From Neurospora crassa OR74A (taxonomy: Eukaryota > Ascomycota > Sordariomycetes > Sordariales > Sordariaceae), in assembly GCF_000182925.2 (NCBI RefSeq), contig NW_011929459.1:100001-164000 (forward strand): a stretch of 64,000 nucleotides of DNA, read 5' to 3'. Within the stretch, counting starts at the first letter, position 1. Each line of letters opens with the position of its first letter. This document shows, in pieces, positions 48,836 to 61,460 of this stretch. The notes below the pieces were generated by a model that was not told the origin of the DNA, did not search any database, and saw nothing but the letters and a program-made list of their open reading frames with translations. The translations under genes were made by a program, and so were the position numbers.

Positions 48836-51800
48836 TTGACTTCGGATTAAGTAGGAATACCTATTAAACTTAAATATATTAATAAGTAGAGGAAAAGAAA
48901 CTAATAAGGATTACCCTAATAATAGCGAGTGAAGTAGTAATAATTTAAATTTAAAATTTAACTTCGGTCCGAATTATAATTTATAGAGGAAGCTTTTAGT
49001 AAAGTACCTTCTAAGTCCTTTAAAACAGGGCGCTATAGAGGGTAAGAGCTCTATATAGTTGAATACTAATTTAATATAAAGTTCCTTCAATGAATTAAGT
49101 AATTTAGGAATATTATTTAAAATAGGAAGTAAATTTCTTTTAAAGTTAAATACCAACTAGAGATTAATAGTATATAAATAGAGTAATTAAAAAATGAAAA
49201 GTACTTTAAAAAGAGGGTTAAATAGTATATAAAATTATTAAAAGGGAAGTGTTTGTAATTAAATTTATATTATTCCGATTATTCGGTATTTTTATTAATA
49301 TATTTAGGATAGTTTAGGCTAATATTGGTTTTAGTAGGGGGATAAAGGTCTAGGGAATATAGCTCCTCCGGGAGTATTATAACCCTGGGTGTAATACCCT
49401 CGCCGGGACCGAGGTTTATGTATTTATAAGGATACTAGTATAATAGTTATTAACGACCTATTTTAAAATATAAATTAAAGAATTAAGGTTTTATATAAGT
49501 ATTTAAGTATAAAACTTATATATATAATGAAAGTGAATATAAGTAAGAGCTTCGGTATATTATTGATTAATTTTAATATATTTGGATAGATTTAAATAAG
49601 AGTATTAAACCTTAGACCCGAAAGATAATGAACTATATTTAAATAGGGTAAAGTTAGAGGAAATTCTAGTAGAAGTTCGTAGCGGTTCTAACGTACAAAT
49701 CGATTATTAAATTTAAATATAGGGGCGAAAGACTAATCGAATTATTTAGTAGCTAATTATTATTAAAGTTTCCCTTAGGATAGTAGTATTATTCTTTAAT
49801 TTTATAAAGTAAAGCGAATGATTAGGGACTTAGGGGCGCTTTTTAGCCTTTATCTATTCTTAAACTTTAAATATATAAGAAACCCTTATTATTTAATTGA
49901 ATATAGGTATTTAAATATACTAATATTAATAAATTATTTTTAGTAAGTAAAATTAGTAATACGGAATAAACCGAACGTAGGGTTAAAGTATTAGAGTAAA
50001 TGCTTATTAAATACTATAAAAGGTATTAATATATTTTAATAGTAGGACGGTAGTTATAAAAGTTGGAATTTATTAAGGATTATATAATAATTTACTTACC
50101 GAATATATTAGCTTTAAAAATAAATAGTATTTAAACGTCCTACTTATACCCTGCCTTTAGAGTAGAAATAATGCCCTAAGGAGTAGGCAGCCGTAGAGGT
50201 TAGTAACGAAGCTTAGGGCGTAAGCCTGGGTCGAACGGCCTTTAGTATAAATTTTAGTAGTAGTAGTAAATACTTTAATAAGAATTTGAAGGATTAAAGT
50301 AGGGAAAGGTTCTATATAAATAGTAATTAGATATAAGTTAATTAATCCTAAGCTATAGGGAAATTCCGTTTTAAAGGGGTATTTATACCCTATATAGCGA
50401 AAGGGAAGCCGGTTAATATTTTAGTACCTAAATATAGGTTTTATATAGTAACGTAATTAAATATAAAAATAATAGTGGGGGCCCCGGGTAAAATTCTTTT
50501 TTCTTTTTAATAATTTATTATTTTAAAAATAGTTTGTTTAAAAATAGGATTTAATAGCCGGAAGAGCCTAATACTTCTATTAAGTCCAATATACTCTTAA
50601 TATCCCTTAAAAATCCATAAGAGGGAATAATTCTTATATTAGGTTATACTTATAACTATAATAGGTCTCTAAAGTAAATAGCTTCTAATTAATAGAATAA
50701 TATAAATAAGGGAAGTTGGTAAAATAGATTTGTAATTTTAGGAAAAGGATTAATTCTAAGGGTTAGGTACGTCGGGCTTTAGGTAAACGCCTTAGAAGTA
50801 GATTACTACTAGCCGGGCAACCGGCCAACGGCTTTTAATATCCGGGTATAAAAGCCTTTAATAGACTTTAATTATCCGGTATACATTTAATAACTAACTT
50901 AGAATTAGTACAAATAAGGGGAATCTAACTATCTAATTAAAATATAGTATTACAATAGCTAAAAAGTAGTATTAATATAATATAATTTCTATTTAATATT
51001 CTAAATATTAAAATAAAGAAATTTAATTAAATACAAATAAACAGCGGGAGTAATTATAATTCTCTTAAAGTAACCAAATACTTCATTATTTAATTAGTAA
51101 CGTATATAAATAAATTAATGAAATTCCTACTATCCCTATCTACTATTTAGCGAAACTATAACTAAAGGAACGGGCTTAGTAGAATTAGCGGGGAAAGAAG
51201 ACCTTATTAAATTTAATTCTAATTTAATATTATAAAAAGATATAGGAGGTATAGAATAGGTAAGAGCTTCAACGCTAGTAAAATACTATTATTCCTATTA
51301 TTTTTTTATTTATTTAATTAAACGGGGCTGGATTTTCGTCCAATTTCTAGTTTTAAGGTCCTTCGCGGGCCAACCCGGGTTAAAAATATTATTAAGTAGG
51401 GAATTTAATTAGGGCGGTATATTTATTAAATTATAATATAAGTATTTTAAAGGGGGCTTATAGAGAATAGAAATCTCTAATAGAATAAAAGGGTAAAAGT
51501 CCCTTTAATTTTAATTTTTAATATAAATACAAACTATAAAAGTATAGCCTATCGATCCTTTAGTCCCTCGAAATTTAAAGTTAAAGGTATTAAAAAAGTT
51601 ACTATAAGGATAATTAGTTTATAGTAGCCAAATATTTATAGCAATATTACTTTTTAATCCTTCGATATCGGCTCTTCCTATTATACCGAAGTAGAATTCG
51701 GTAAGCGTTAGATTGTTTACCTATTAATAGGGAACGTAAATTAGGTTTAGACTATTGTAAAATAAATTAATTTTACCTTACTAATAACTTTATTATAATA

Positions 51801-52171
51801 GTAATTAAACTTAATATAAGAGGAACCGCTTATTTAAATAATTAGTTTTTATAGTTATCCAATTAAGTAGTACTATAACACTACTATTTATTAGATAATA
51901 ATTAAACGCCTCTAAATTAAAATCTATATTAGAATATAATAATACTTCTAATATATTATAAATATATAAAAATAGGCTCTAGCTTTATATTTTAATAGGC
52001 AATTCCTCCATTAACCTTAAAGTAACTAACAGTAATTCGTATATTATAATTTTAATACGCACTAGATCAAATCCTTTATAAACAATTTAAATATACAAAA
52101 GGGTCCTATAAATAGTAAAATAACTTTATTATTACAATCTACTAAAAGTAAGCCCTCCTTCGTCTAAATTT
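48836..52171 (+). rRNA. 28S rRNA gene, unit 6, RIP-degraded
   Basis: 3336 bases from TTGACTTCGGATTAAGTAGG to CGTCTAAATTT. The 3' third (about 50800-52170) is rich in surviving CpA (GGGCAACCGGCCAACGGC near 50815; GTACAAATAAG near 50908; AACAGCGGG near 51040), while G is changed to A. The sarcin-ricin loop reads AATATAAGAGGAACC at 51813. A 60-codon open frame on the minus strand at 48974-49156 is chance. Confidence 0.95.
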
Positions 52172-52185
52172 CCTAATAGAAGGGT

Positions 52186-52251
52186 CCGCTTAATAAGCGG
52201 GCATTTACTAAGGGGTCCCCCCGAAATTTAATTACTAGAGCCCGAGAGGGC
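52186..52251 (+). other. 3' ETS hairpins, unit 6 (best-preserved copy)
   Basis: CCGCTT and AAGCGG pair around a 3-base loop at 52186-52200, and GCCC-GAGA-GGGC at 52240-52251 is a stem with a GNRA tetraloop. Both lie 15-80 bases after the 28S end. In yeast a stem-loop just past the 25S is cut by the RNase III Rnt1 to mature the 3' end; a similar role here is inference. Unit 7 keeps the first hairpin (60126-60140) but not the second. Confidence 0.45.
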
Positions 52252-53473
52252 GAAAGCGTTTTGCCGGAGGGAAAATATAGGGTAAATAGGGATAAGAAAG
52301 GGACTTAGTTAAGTTCAATATCTCTTAGGTTTAAATAACATTACTTTAAGGGTGTAGGCGGGCCGGGTATAAAGGGTCTACCGTACTAATAGCCAACTTA
52401 TAGAAGGCTTAATAGCTATATATAGTATATACTTAAAGAAGCGTTAACCGGCGTAATATATATAGGCACAGCCGGGCCGGGCCTTTATAAGTCTTAATAA
52501 TTATAGTAAGTAGGGTAAATAAAAGCAACCAACTAAGCGGCGGCGGAGTAAGAACAATCGGATAAGTAAATAATTTTTAAATAAATTTATAATTCTAAAT
52601 AAATAAATATATTTATAACCGGATTAGGTATAGCGCTGGGTAAATAAATGTATTTAAATTATATAAAGTAATATAAAAAAGAGAGGGTAAGTAAGTGCGT
52701 CCGGGTAGGTTAAATATATAGGGTAGGTAGGCGCATCTAAGTATAGAATTTTTATATAGATAGTAACTATATTAGGAAGGTAAGGGCAAAGGCCTATATA
52801 GGGTAAGTAAAAAGGACCAAGAGGCTTAAGGGGGCTAAAAGATTACTTTCCAACTCCTATTAGGAGGGGCTTATTAAAGGAAAGGGTAGGGTAGTAGTAG
52901 GAGGGGGTAAATAAATAAAGAAGCTATATAATTAAATAAAGGTATTTATAACCTTTTTATTAGAAGACGTAGTAAGGTAGGTAGGAAAAGGTTATATAGG
53001 ATTGTATTTTTATATAAAATAAAGGTATAAAGGGGGAGGCTATCTTTTTAATTTCTAGGTAAGCGAGGCGGTAAGTAGGCTATTTAGGCTAGGAATAGTT
53101 TAATTTTTAGGGGGGGAGCGAAAATTTCTTTCTTCTTTTTCTTTTCCTTTTTTATTTATTTATTTTTTTTCTTTCTTCTTTTTCTCCTCCCTCTTTCTTC
53201 TTCCTATTTTTATCCTCTTTATTATTCTTCCTCCTCCCTTTCCTTTCCTCTCCATCTTCCTTCGTTTTAATCCTTTTTTTCTTTTCTCTTCCTTTTTCTT
53301 TTTTCTTTTTAACTTTTAACCTCTTTTTAGGGCTTTCCTCTCTTAATATTTCTTTCCTTATACTTCCAAACCCCCCTCCGTTCCCTTCTTTTATATTATA
53401 TTTATATAAGGATAAAAAAGTAATATGATTAATATATAAATAAAATAAAGAAGGTTCTTATTCTTCTTTTCTT

Positions 53474-53475
<2 letters not shown>

Positions 53476-53521
<46 letters not shown>
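53476..53521 (+). repeat. Poly-T tract, unit 7 (46 T)
   Basis: Same place as elsewhere; the preceding G is A in this copy. Confidence 0.9.
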
Positions 53522-53524
<3 letters not shown>

Positions 53525-54687
53525 TATATTTTTCTTACTTTCCTTCTACCTTTTTACTTTTATAATATCTTACCCCCTTAGTAAACTTCTTCCTTTCTTT
53601 TTCTTTTTATTTTTCTTTTCGTCTTCTTATTCTACCTCTAAATTTTTATTAAGTAAGGGCGTTTATAAAGTAAATAAATACTTTTAAAATAGTAGGAGCC
53701 GGATTATAATAAGGGTAGAGGTTTTTTTTATAAATATAGGAAGAAGAAGGTATTCGGAGGCAACTAAATCGATCAATTAGAACCTATATAGTTTTAAATG
53801 AATTATTAGGGAAGGGTAGGTAAATAATTGATAGTAGGAAAGAAGAAAAAGAAGAAAAAAAGAAAAAAAAAAAAGAAATTTTAAAAGTAATAGAAGAAGA
53901 AGGGTAATAGAATTTAAAGGGTATAAATAGTTAATAAAATAAGTAAAATATTAAGTAATTTTAATTATATAAGTAGGGAGGATATATTGAAGTTAATATA
54001 TTAATAAAGAAGGTTGAATTAGTAAATATAAAAAGAAAAAAATAAAAGTAATATAAATACTTTTAATATAATTATAAAATATTATAAATTATATTAAGGA
54101 AAATAAAAAGTAATTAATTTTTTATTTAATAGAAATATAATTTGAATAAACGCTATAAGGTAAGTATATTTATTTTATATAAGAAAGGCGTAATTAAAAT
54201 TAAAAAGGTAGAAGAAGGAAAAGTAATAAAAGGTAGTACTTATTAAATATAAGGTAAGTAAGAATAATTAGGTAAATAAAGAAGGTGTAATCGACCTTTA
54301 GAAGCCGAAGTTTTAAAAAGGAAAATTACAAATAGGTAGTACTTATTAAGTATAAAGTAGGTAAGAATTATAAAGTAAGTACAATAGACTTATATAAAAA
54401 AAGTAAGATTAAAATTAAAAAGAAAAAAGTAGTAGGCGGGTAATATTTATTAAATATAAAGTAGGTAGGAATAACCGGGTAAATAAGGAAAATACAATTA
54501 ATTTAATAAAGAAAATATAGTTTTTATAAATTTAAAATAAGATTCCTAAGAAGGTACGACCTAATTAAGTAATTAAGTAATTATAAATCGATTTTTAAAA
54601 TTTCCTATACTAGGGAATTTTATAAGAATTAAAAAGTTGTAGTTTAGACCGTCGGGCTGTACTATCCCTAAATTCGAAGTTAGAGGG

Positions 54688-54707
54688 TATATAAGAAGGA
54701 GCGGCGG
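54688..54707 (+). promoter_or_regulatory. Candidate Pol I promoter core, unit 7
   Basis: TATATAAGAAGGAGCGGCGG, identical to unit 1, 680 bases before the 18S. Confidence 0.3.
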
Positions 54708-55367
54708 AAAGTAATAAAAAAAAGTAAATAATAAGATTATTTAGTTATCCTTACTTCCGGTTCCTTCTTATAAATATAAATAAAAATATATAGGGTTTAC
54801 TCTATTTAGAAGCTTTTTATAGGAGGGCTACTTTAGTTTATAGCTTAGGTACCTTCCTGTAGTAACCTACAAAGGAAATTAAATTCCAATTTATAGAGCG
54901 TTATTATTACGTAGTTCCTTACAATTTATTGGAGAATTAATATTAATAATACGAACTACCTTAATACTATTCTAATAAGGGCTTTATTTTTACTAGGTAA
55001 TATTTAAGAAGATTTTATAAATGCTAGGAAATACCCTATAAGTACCGAAGGGTAGGCTTTATAAATAATTAATTGCTAATTAAATTTATTTATAAACCGC
55101 CGGGGGTACTAATTAATTAAGGAAGCCTTCGGGTAGAACCTTCTATATTAGGCCTCCTTTTAGAATATATAAGCGGTATACGAGAGGCGCTTTATACTCT
55201 CTTGTCTTCCTACCGATTATATTTTAAGGAATTTAAGAAAGGAAAGTAAATATATATTTCGAAGTAAGTTCGGCCTTGTTGTACGAGTTTCGAACCGCCT
55301 ACCTTTATAATTTTATAAATTCTTCCGCTTACTTACGAATAGTTAGCCTTTCTAAGTGTACGATAGT

Positions 55368-57163
55368 TATTTAGTTAATTCTATTAGTAGTTATATATTT
55401 ATTTTAAAAATTAAGCTATATATATTTAAATTTAAGTAATTAAACCGCGAAATTGCGAATAGTTTATTAAATTAATTATAGTTTATTTAATAGTACTTTA
55501 CTATATAGATAACCGTAGTAATTCTAGAGCTAATATATATTAAAAACCCTAATTTCGGAAGGGGTATATTTATTAAATTAAAAACTAATGCCCTTCGGGG
55601 CTAACTAGTAATTTATAATAACTTCTCGAATTATATAGCCTTACGCTAGCGATAATTCATTTAAATTTCTACCCTATTAACTTTCGACGGCTAGGTTTTA
55701 GTTAACTATAGTAATAACGGGTAATAGAGGATTAGGGCTCGACCCTGGAGAAGGAGTTTGAGAAACGGCTACTATATTTAAGGAAGGTAGTAAATATATA
55801 AATTATTTAATCCCGATACGGGGAGGTAGTAATAATAAATACTAATATAAGGCTCTTTTAGGTCTTATAATTAGAATAAATATAATTTAAATCCCTTAAC
55901 GAAGAATAATTAGAGGGCAAGTCTAGTACCAGCAGCCGCAGTAATTCTAGCTTTAATAATGTATATTAAAATTATTAAAATTAAAAAGCTCGTAATTAAA
56001 CCTTAAACTCGGTCTGTCGGTCCGCCTTATTACGTATATTAACTAGGTTGGGCCTTTTTTCCTAAAGAACTGCATACTCTTTACTAGGTATATTAAGGAA
56101 TTAGGACTTTTACTATAAATAAATTAGATCGCTTAAAGAAGGCCTATACTCGAATATACTAATATAGAATAATAGAATAGGATGTGTAATTCTATTTTAT
56201 TAGTTTCTAAGACCGCTATAATAATTAATAGGGATAGTTGGGGGTATTAATATTCAATTATTAGAAGTAAAATTCTTAGATTTATTAAAGACTAATTATT
56301 ATAAAAGTATTTACTAAGGATGTTTTTATTAATTAGGAACGAAAGTTAGGGGATCGAAGACAATTAAATACCGTTGTAGTCTTAATTATAAATTATACTA
56401 ATTAGAAATTGGATAATATTATTTTTTAATCCGTTCGGCACTTTACAATAAATTAAAATATTTAGACTCTTAGGGGAATATAGTTGTAAGGTTGAAACTT
56501 AAAAAAATTAATAAAAGGGTACTACTAGGGGTAGAGCCTGCGGTTTAATTTGATTTAATATAAGGAAACTTACTAAGTTTAAATATAATAAAAATTAATA
56601 AATTGAAAACTCTTTTTTAATTTCGTAGGTAGTAGTATATAACCGTTCTTAGTTAATAGAGTAATTTATTTACTTAATTATAATAACGAACAAGACTTTA
56701 ATTTATTAAATAGCCTGTATTACTTTAGTAATATACTAACTTCTTAAAAAGACTATCGGCTTAAATTAATAGAAATTTAAGGTAATAATAGGTCTATAAT
56801 GCCCTTAGATATTCTAGGCCGTATATACGCTATACTAATATAGCTAACGAATATTCCTTTAGCCGGAAGGTTCGGGTAATCTTATTAAATTATATTATAT
56901 TAGGAATAAAGTATTATAATTATTACTCTTCAACGAAGAATCCCTAATAAATATAAATTATCAGCTTATATTAATTACGTCCCTACTCTTTATATATACC
57001 GCCCGTTGCTACTACTAATTAAATAATTTAATAAAGCTTCTAGATTGGTTTAAGGAGGTCGGTAACAACTACCTAAGGCCGGAAAACTATTTAAATTTAG
57101 TTATTTAAAAGAAGTAAAAGTTATAATAAAGTCTCTATTAGTAAACTAGCGGAAGGATTATTA
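55368..57163 (+). rRNA. 18S rRNA gene, unit 7, RIP-degraded
   Basis: 1796 bases. The 530 loop reads GTACCAGCAGCCGCAGTAA at 55926: all C survive, including two CpA, and only two G are changed to A. This is the best-kept 530 loop in the window and the exact opposite of unit 4, where only C changed. ACCGCCCGTTGCTACTACTA (56999) is close to normal. The gene ends with GGATTATTA (57155-57163). Confidence 0.95.
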
Positions 57164-57238
57164 TAGAATTATAAAACTCTTACAAATTATTGTAAATTTT
57201 ACTTATATAGTTATTTTGGTATTAGTAGTCCGGAAAAG
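57164..57238 (+). other. ITS1 (5' part), unit 7, cut by gap
   Basis: First 75 of an expected 190 bases, ending at GTCCGGAAAAG where the N run starts. Confidence 0.9.
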
Positions 57239-57338
57239 NNNNNNNNNNNNNNNNNNNNNNNNNNNNNNNNNNNNNNNNNNNNNNNNNNNNNNNNNNNNNN
57301 NNNNNNNNNNNNNNNNNNNNNNNNNNNNNNNNNNNNNN
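57239..57338. other. Assembly gap of 100 N (true size about 987 bases)
   Basis: The left flank is ITS1 and the right flank lies 563 bases into the 28S. The other copies, which do not vary in length here, have about 987 bases between these points: 115 of ITS1, the whole 5.8S (158), ITS2 (151) and 563 of 28S. The N run is a placeholder. The unit period of 7940 instead of about 8827 shows the same deficit. Confidence 0.9.
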
Positions 57339-60111
57339 TTTGCTAGGATTGAGGTTCGTATATTTATAAGGATACTAGTGTAATAGTTATTAATAATTTG
57401 TTTTAAAATATAGATTAAGGAATTAAGGTTTTATGTAAATATTTAAGTATAAAATTTGTATATATAATGAAAGTAAATGTAAGTAAGAGTTTTAGTGTAT
57501 TATCGACCGATTTTAATATATTCGGATAAATTTAAGTAAAAGCGTTAAATTTTAGATTTAAAAGATAGTAAATTATATTTAAAAAGGGTGAAGCTAGAGG
57601 AAATTCTAATAGAGGTTCGTAGCGGTTTTAATATATAAATCGATCGTTAAATTTAAATATAGGGGCAAAAGACTAATCGAACTATCTAGTAGCTAATTAT
57701 TGCTGAAGTTTCCTTTAAGATAATAATATTATTCTTTAGTTTTATAAAGTAAAGCGAATAATTAGGGATTCGGGGGCGCTTTTTAGCCTTCATCTATTTT
57801 TAAACTTTAAATATATAAGAAGCCCTTATTATTTAATTAAATGTAAATATTCGAATATATTAATATTAGTAGGCTATTTTTAGTAAGTAGAATTAGTAAT
57901 ACGGAATAAACCGAACGTGGGGTTAAAGTACTAGAGTGGATGCTTATTAAATACTATAAAAGGCGTTAATATATTTTAATAGTAGGATAGTAGCTATAGA
58001 AGTTGGAATCTGCTAAGGACTATATAATAATTTACTTACCGAATATATTAGCCCTAAAAATAAATAGCGTTTAAATATCCTACCTATACCCCGCCCTTAG
58101 GGTAGAAATAATACTTTAAGGAGTAGGCGGCTATAGAAGTTAATAATGAAATTTAGAGTATAAATTTGGGTTGAATAGCCTTTAATATAAATTTTAATAG
58201 TAATAGTAAATATTTTAATAAGAATTTAAAGGACCGAAGTGGGGAAAGGTTCTATATAAATAGTAGTTGGATATAAGTTAGTCGATCCTAAATTATAGGG
58301 AAATTCCGTTTTAAAGGGGCACTTATACCCTATATAGCGAAAAGGAAGCCGGTTAATATTCCGGTACTTAAATATAGGTTTTACGTAGTAATACAATTAA
58401 ATATAAAGATAATAGCGGGGGCCCTAGGTAGAATTCTCTTTTCTTTTTAATAGTCTATTACCTTAAAAATAATTTATTTAGAAATAGGATTTAATAGTTG
58501 GAAAAGCCCGATACTTCTATCGGGTCCAATATATTCTCAATATCCCTTAAAAATCTACGGAAAGGAATAATTCTTATACTAGGTTGTCTTTATAATTATA
58601 GTAGGTCTCTAAGGTAAATAACCTCTAATTAATAGAATAATATAAATAAGGGAAATTAGTAAAATAGATCTATAATTTTAAGAAAAGGATTAACTCTAAG
58701 GGTTAGGTACGTCGGGCTTTAGGTAGACGCCCTAGGAGTAGATTGCTACTAGCCGGGTAATTAACCGGCGGTTTTTAATATCCGAGTATAAAAGCCTTTA
58801 ATAGACTTTAATTGTCCGGCGTATATTTAATAACTAATTTAGAATTAATATAGATAAGGGGAATTTAATTATTTAATTAAAATATAGTATTGTAATAATT
58901 AGAAAGTAGTATTAATATAATATAATTTCTATTTAGTACTTTGAATATTAAAGTAAAGAAATTTAATTAAGTACGGATAAACGGCGGGAATAATTATAAT
59001 TCTCTTAAAGTAACTAAATACTTCGTTATTTAATTAGTAATATATATAAATAAATTAATAAAATTCTTATTATCCTTATCTATTATTTAGCGAAACTATA
59101 ACTAAAGGAACAGGCTTAGTAAAATTAGTAGGGAAAGAAGACCCTATTAAATTTAACTCTAATTTAATATTATAAAAAGATATAGGAAATATAAAATAGG
59201 TAGGAACTTTAGCGCTAGTAAAATACTACTATTCCTATTATTTTTTTACTTATTTAATTAAGCAGGGCTAGATTTTCGTTTAACTTCTAATTTTAAAGTC
59301 CTTTATAGGCTAACCTAGGTTAAAGATATTATTAGGTAGGGAATTTAACTAGGGCAGTATATTTATTAAACTATAATATAAGTATTTTAAAGGGGGTTTA
59401 TAGAGAATAGAAATTTCTAATAGAATAAAAGGGTAAAAGTCCCCTTAATTTTAATTTTTAGTATAAATACAAATTATAAAAGTATAACCTATCGATCCTT
59501 TAGTCCCTCGAAATTTGAGGCTAGAGGTACTAAAAAAATTATTATAGGGATAATTAATTTATAGCGGCTAAATATTTATAGCGACGTTGCTTTTTAATCC
59601 TTTAATATTAGCTCTTCCTATTATACCGAAGTAGAATTTAATAAATATTAGATTATTCACCTACTAATAAGGAATATAAATTAGGTTTAAACTATTATAA
59701 AATAGGTTAGTTTTACCCTATTAATAACCTTATTATAATAGTAATTAAATTTAATATAAAAGGAACCATTTATTTAAATAATTAGTTTTTATAATTGTCC
59801 GACCGGGTAATACTGTAATACTACTATCTACTAAATAATAATTAAACGCCTCTAAATTAAAATCTATATTAGAATATAATAATACCTCTAATATATTATA
59901 GACGTATAAAAATAGGCTCTAACCTTGTATCTTAATAAGCGATTCCTCTATTAGCCTTAAAGTAGCTAGTAATAATTTACGTATTGTAATTTTAATATAC
60001 GTTGGATTAAATCCTTTATAAACGATTTAAATGTATAAAAGGGTCTTATAAGTAGTAGAGTAGCCTTATTATTACAATTTACTAAGGGTAAGCCCTCCTT
60101 CGCTTAGATTT
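57339..60111 (+). rRNA. 28S rRNA gene (3' 2773 bases), unit 7, RIP-degraded
   Basis: The 5' 563 bases lie in the gap; the rest matches other copies base for base in length. The sarcin-ricin loop reads AATATAAAAGGAACC at 59753. GCCCGATACTTCTATCGGGT (58506) and CCCTCCTTCGCTTAGATTT at the 3' end are well kept. G to A changes exceed C to T changes, continuing the pattern of unit 6. Confidence 0.95.
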
Positions 60112-61414
60112 TTTAGTAGAAGGGTCCGCTTAATAAGCGGATATTTATTAGAGGGTCCCCCCGAAATTTAGTTATTAGAGTTTGAGAGGGTAAAAATACT
60201 TTACTAGAGGGAAAGTACAAAGTAAATAGGGATAAGAAGGGGATTTAATTAAATTTAATATTTCCCGGGTTTAAATAATATTATTCTAAGGGCGCAGGCG
60301 GGCCGGGTATAAAGGGTCTACCGTACTAATAGTTAATTTATAGAAGGTTTAGTAATTATATATAGTATATATTTAGGGAAGCGTCGATTGGCGTAGTATA
60401 TACAGGTACAGCTAGGCCGGGCTTTTATAAATTTTAATAATTATAGTAAATAGAGTAGGTAAAAACGACCGACTGAACGACAGCGGGGCAGGAGTAACCG
60501 GGTAGGTAAATAATTTTTAAGTAAATTTATAATTCTAAATAAATAAATATATTTATAACCGGATTAGATATAGCGCCGGATAGGTAAGTATATTCGAATT
60601 ATATAAGGTAGTATAGAAAAGAGAGGGTAAATAAGTACGTCCGGGCGGGTTAGGTATATAGGGTAGGTAGGTATATTTAAGTATAGAATTTTTGTATAGA
60701 TAGTAGCTATATTGGGAAGGTAAGGGCGAAGGTTTGTATAGGGTAGGTAAGAAGGATTGAAAGGTTTAGGGGGGCTAAGGGGTTGCTTTCTAGCTCTTAT
60801 TAAGAGGGGCTTATTGAAGGAAAGGGTAGGGTAGTAGTAGAAGGGGGTAAGTAAATAAAGAAATTATATAGTTAAATAAAAGTATTTATAATTTTTTTAT
60901 TAGAAGATGTAATAGGGTAGGTAGGAAAAGGTTATATAGGATTATATTTTTACATAAAGTAAAAGTATAAAGGGGGAGGCTATTTTTTTAATTTTTGGGT
61001 AGGCGAGGCGGTAAGTAGGCTATTTAAGCTAGGAATAGTTTAGTTTTTAGGGGGGGAGCGAAAATTTCTTTCTTCTTTTTCTTTTCCTTTTTTATTTATT
61101 TATTTTTTTTCTTTCTTCTTTTTCTCCTCCCTCTTTCTTCTTCCTACTTTTATCCTCTTTATTACTCTTCCTCCTCCCTTTCCTTTCCTCTCTATCTTCT
61201 TTTATTTTAGTCCTTTTTTTCTTTTCTCTTCCTTTTTCTTTTTTCTTTTTAGCTTTTAACCTCTTTTTAAAGCTTTCCTCTCTTAATATTTCTTTCCTTA
61301 TACTTCCAAACCCCCCTCCATTCCCTTCTTTTATATTATATCTATATAAAAATAAAAAAGTAATATAATTAATATATAAATAAAATAAAGAAGGTTCTTA
61401 TTCTTCTTTTCTTT

Positions 61415-61415
<1 letters not shown>

Positions 61416-61457
<42 letters not shown>
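61416..61457 (+). repeat. Poly-T tract, unit 8 (42 T)
   Basis: Equal to unit 3 as the shortest run. Confidence 0.9.

Positions 61458-61460
<3 letters not shown>

Larger units (their letters stand above)
52172..55367 (+). other. Intergenic spacer units 6-7
   Basis: 3196 bases. The 3' ETS here is the best preserved of the array, with two hairpins (annotated separately). Then follow the G/A motif region, the C/T tract (from 53123), the poly-T (53476-53521), the purine tract, the subrepeats (54236-54546), the promoter candidate (54688) and the 5' ETS. Surviving CpA (GGCAACTAAATCGATCAA near 53759) shows the same strand pattern as the genes on either side. Confidence 0.85.

Noticed and set aside
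48974-49156. Minus-strand open frame of 60 codons
   Set aside because: It lies wholly inside the 28S gene of unit 6 and exists only through local base changes.
2305-60111. Group I introns or inserted retroelements in 18S or 28S
   Set aside because: Both genes have the plain fungal length in every readable copy, with no interruption.
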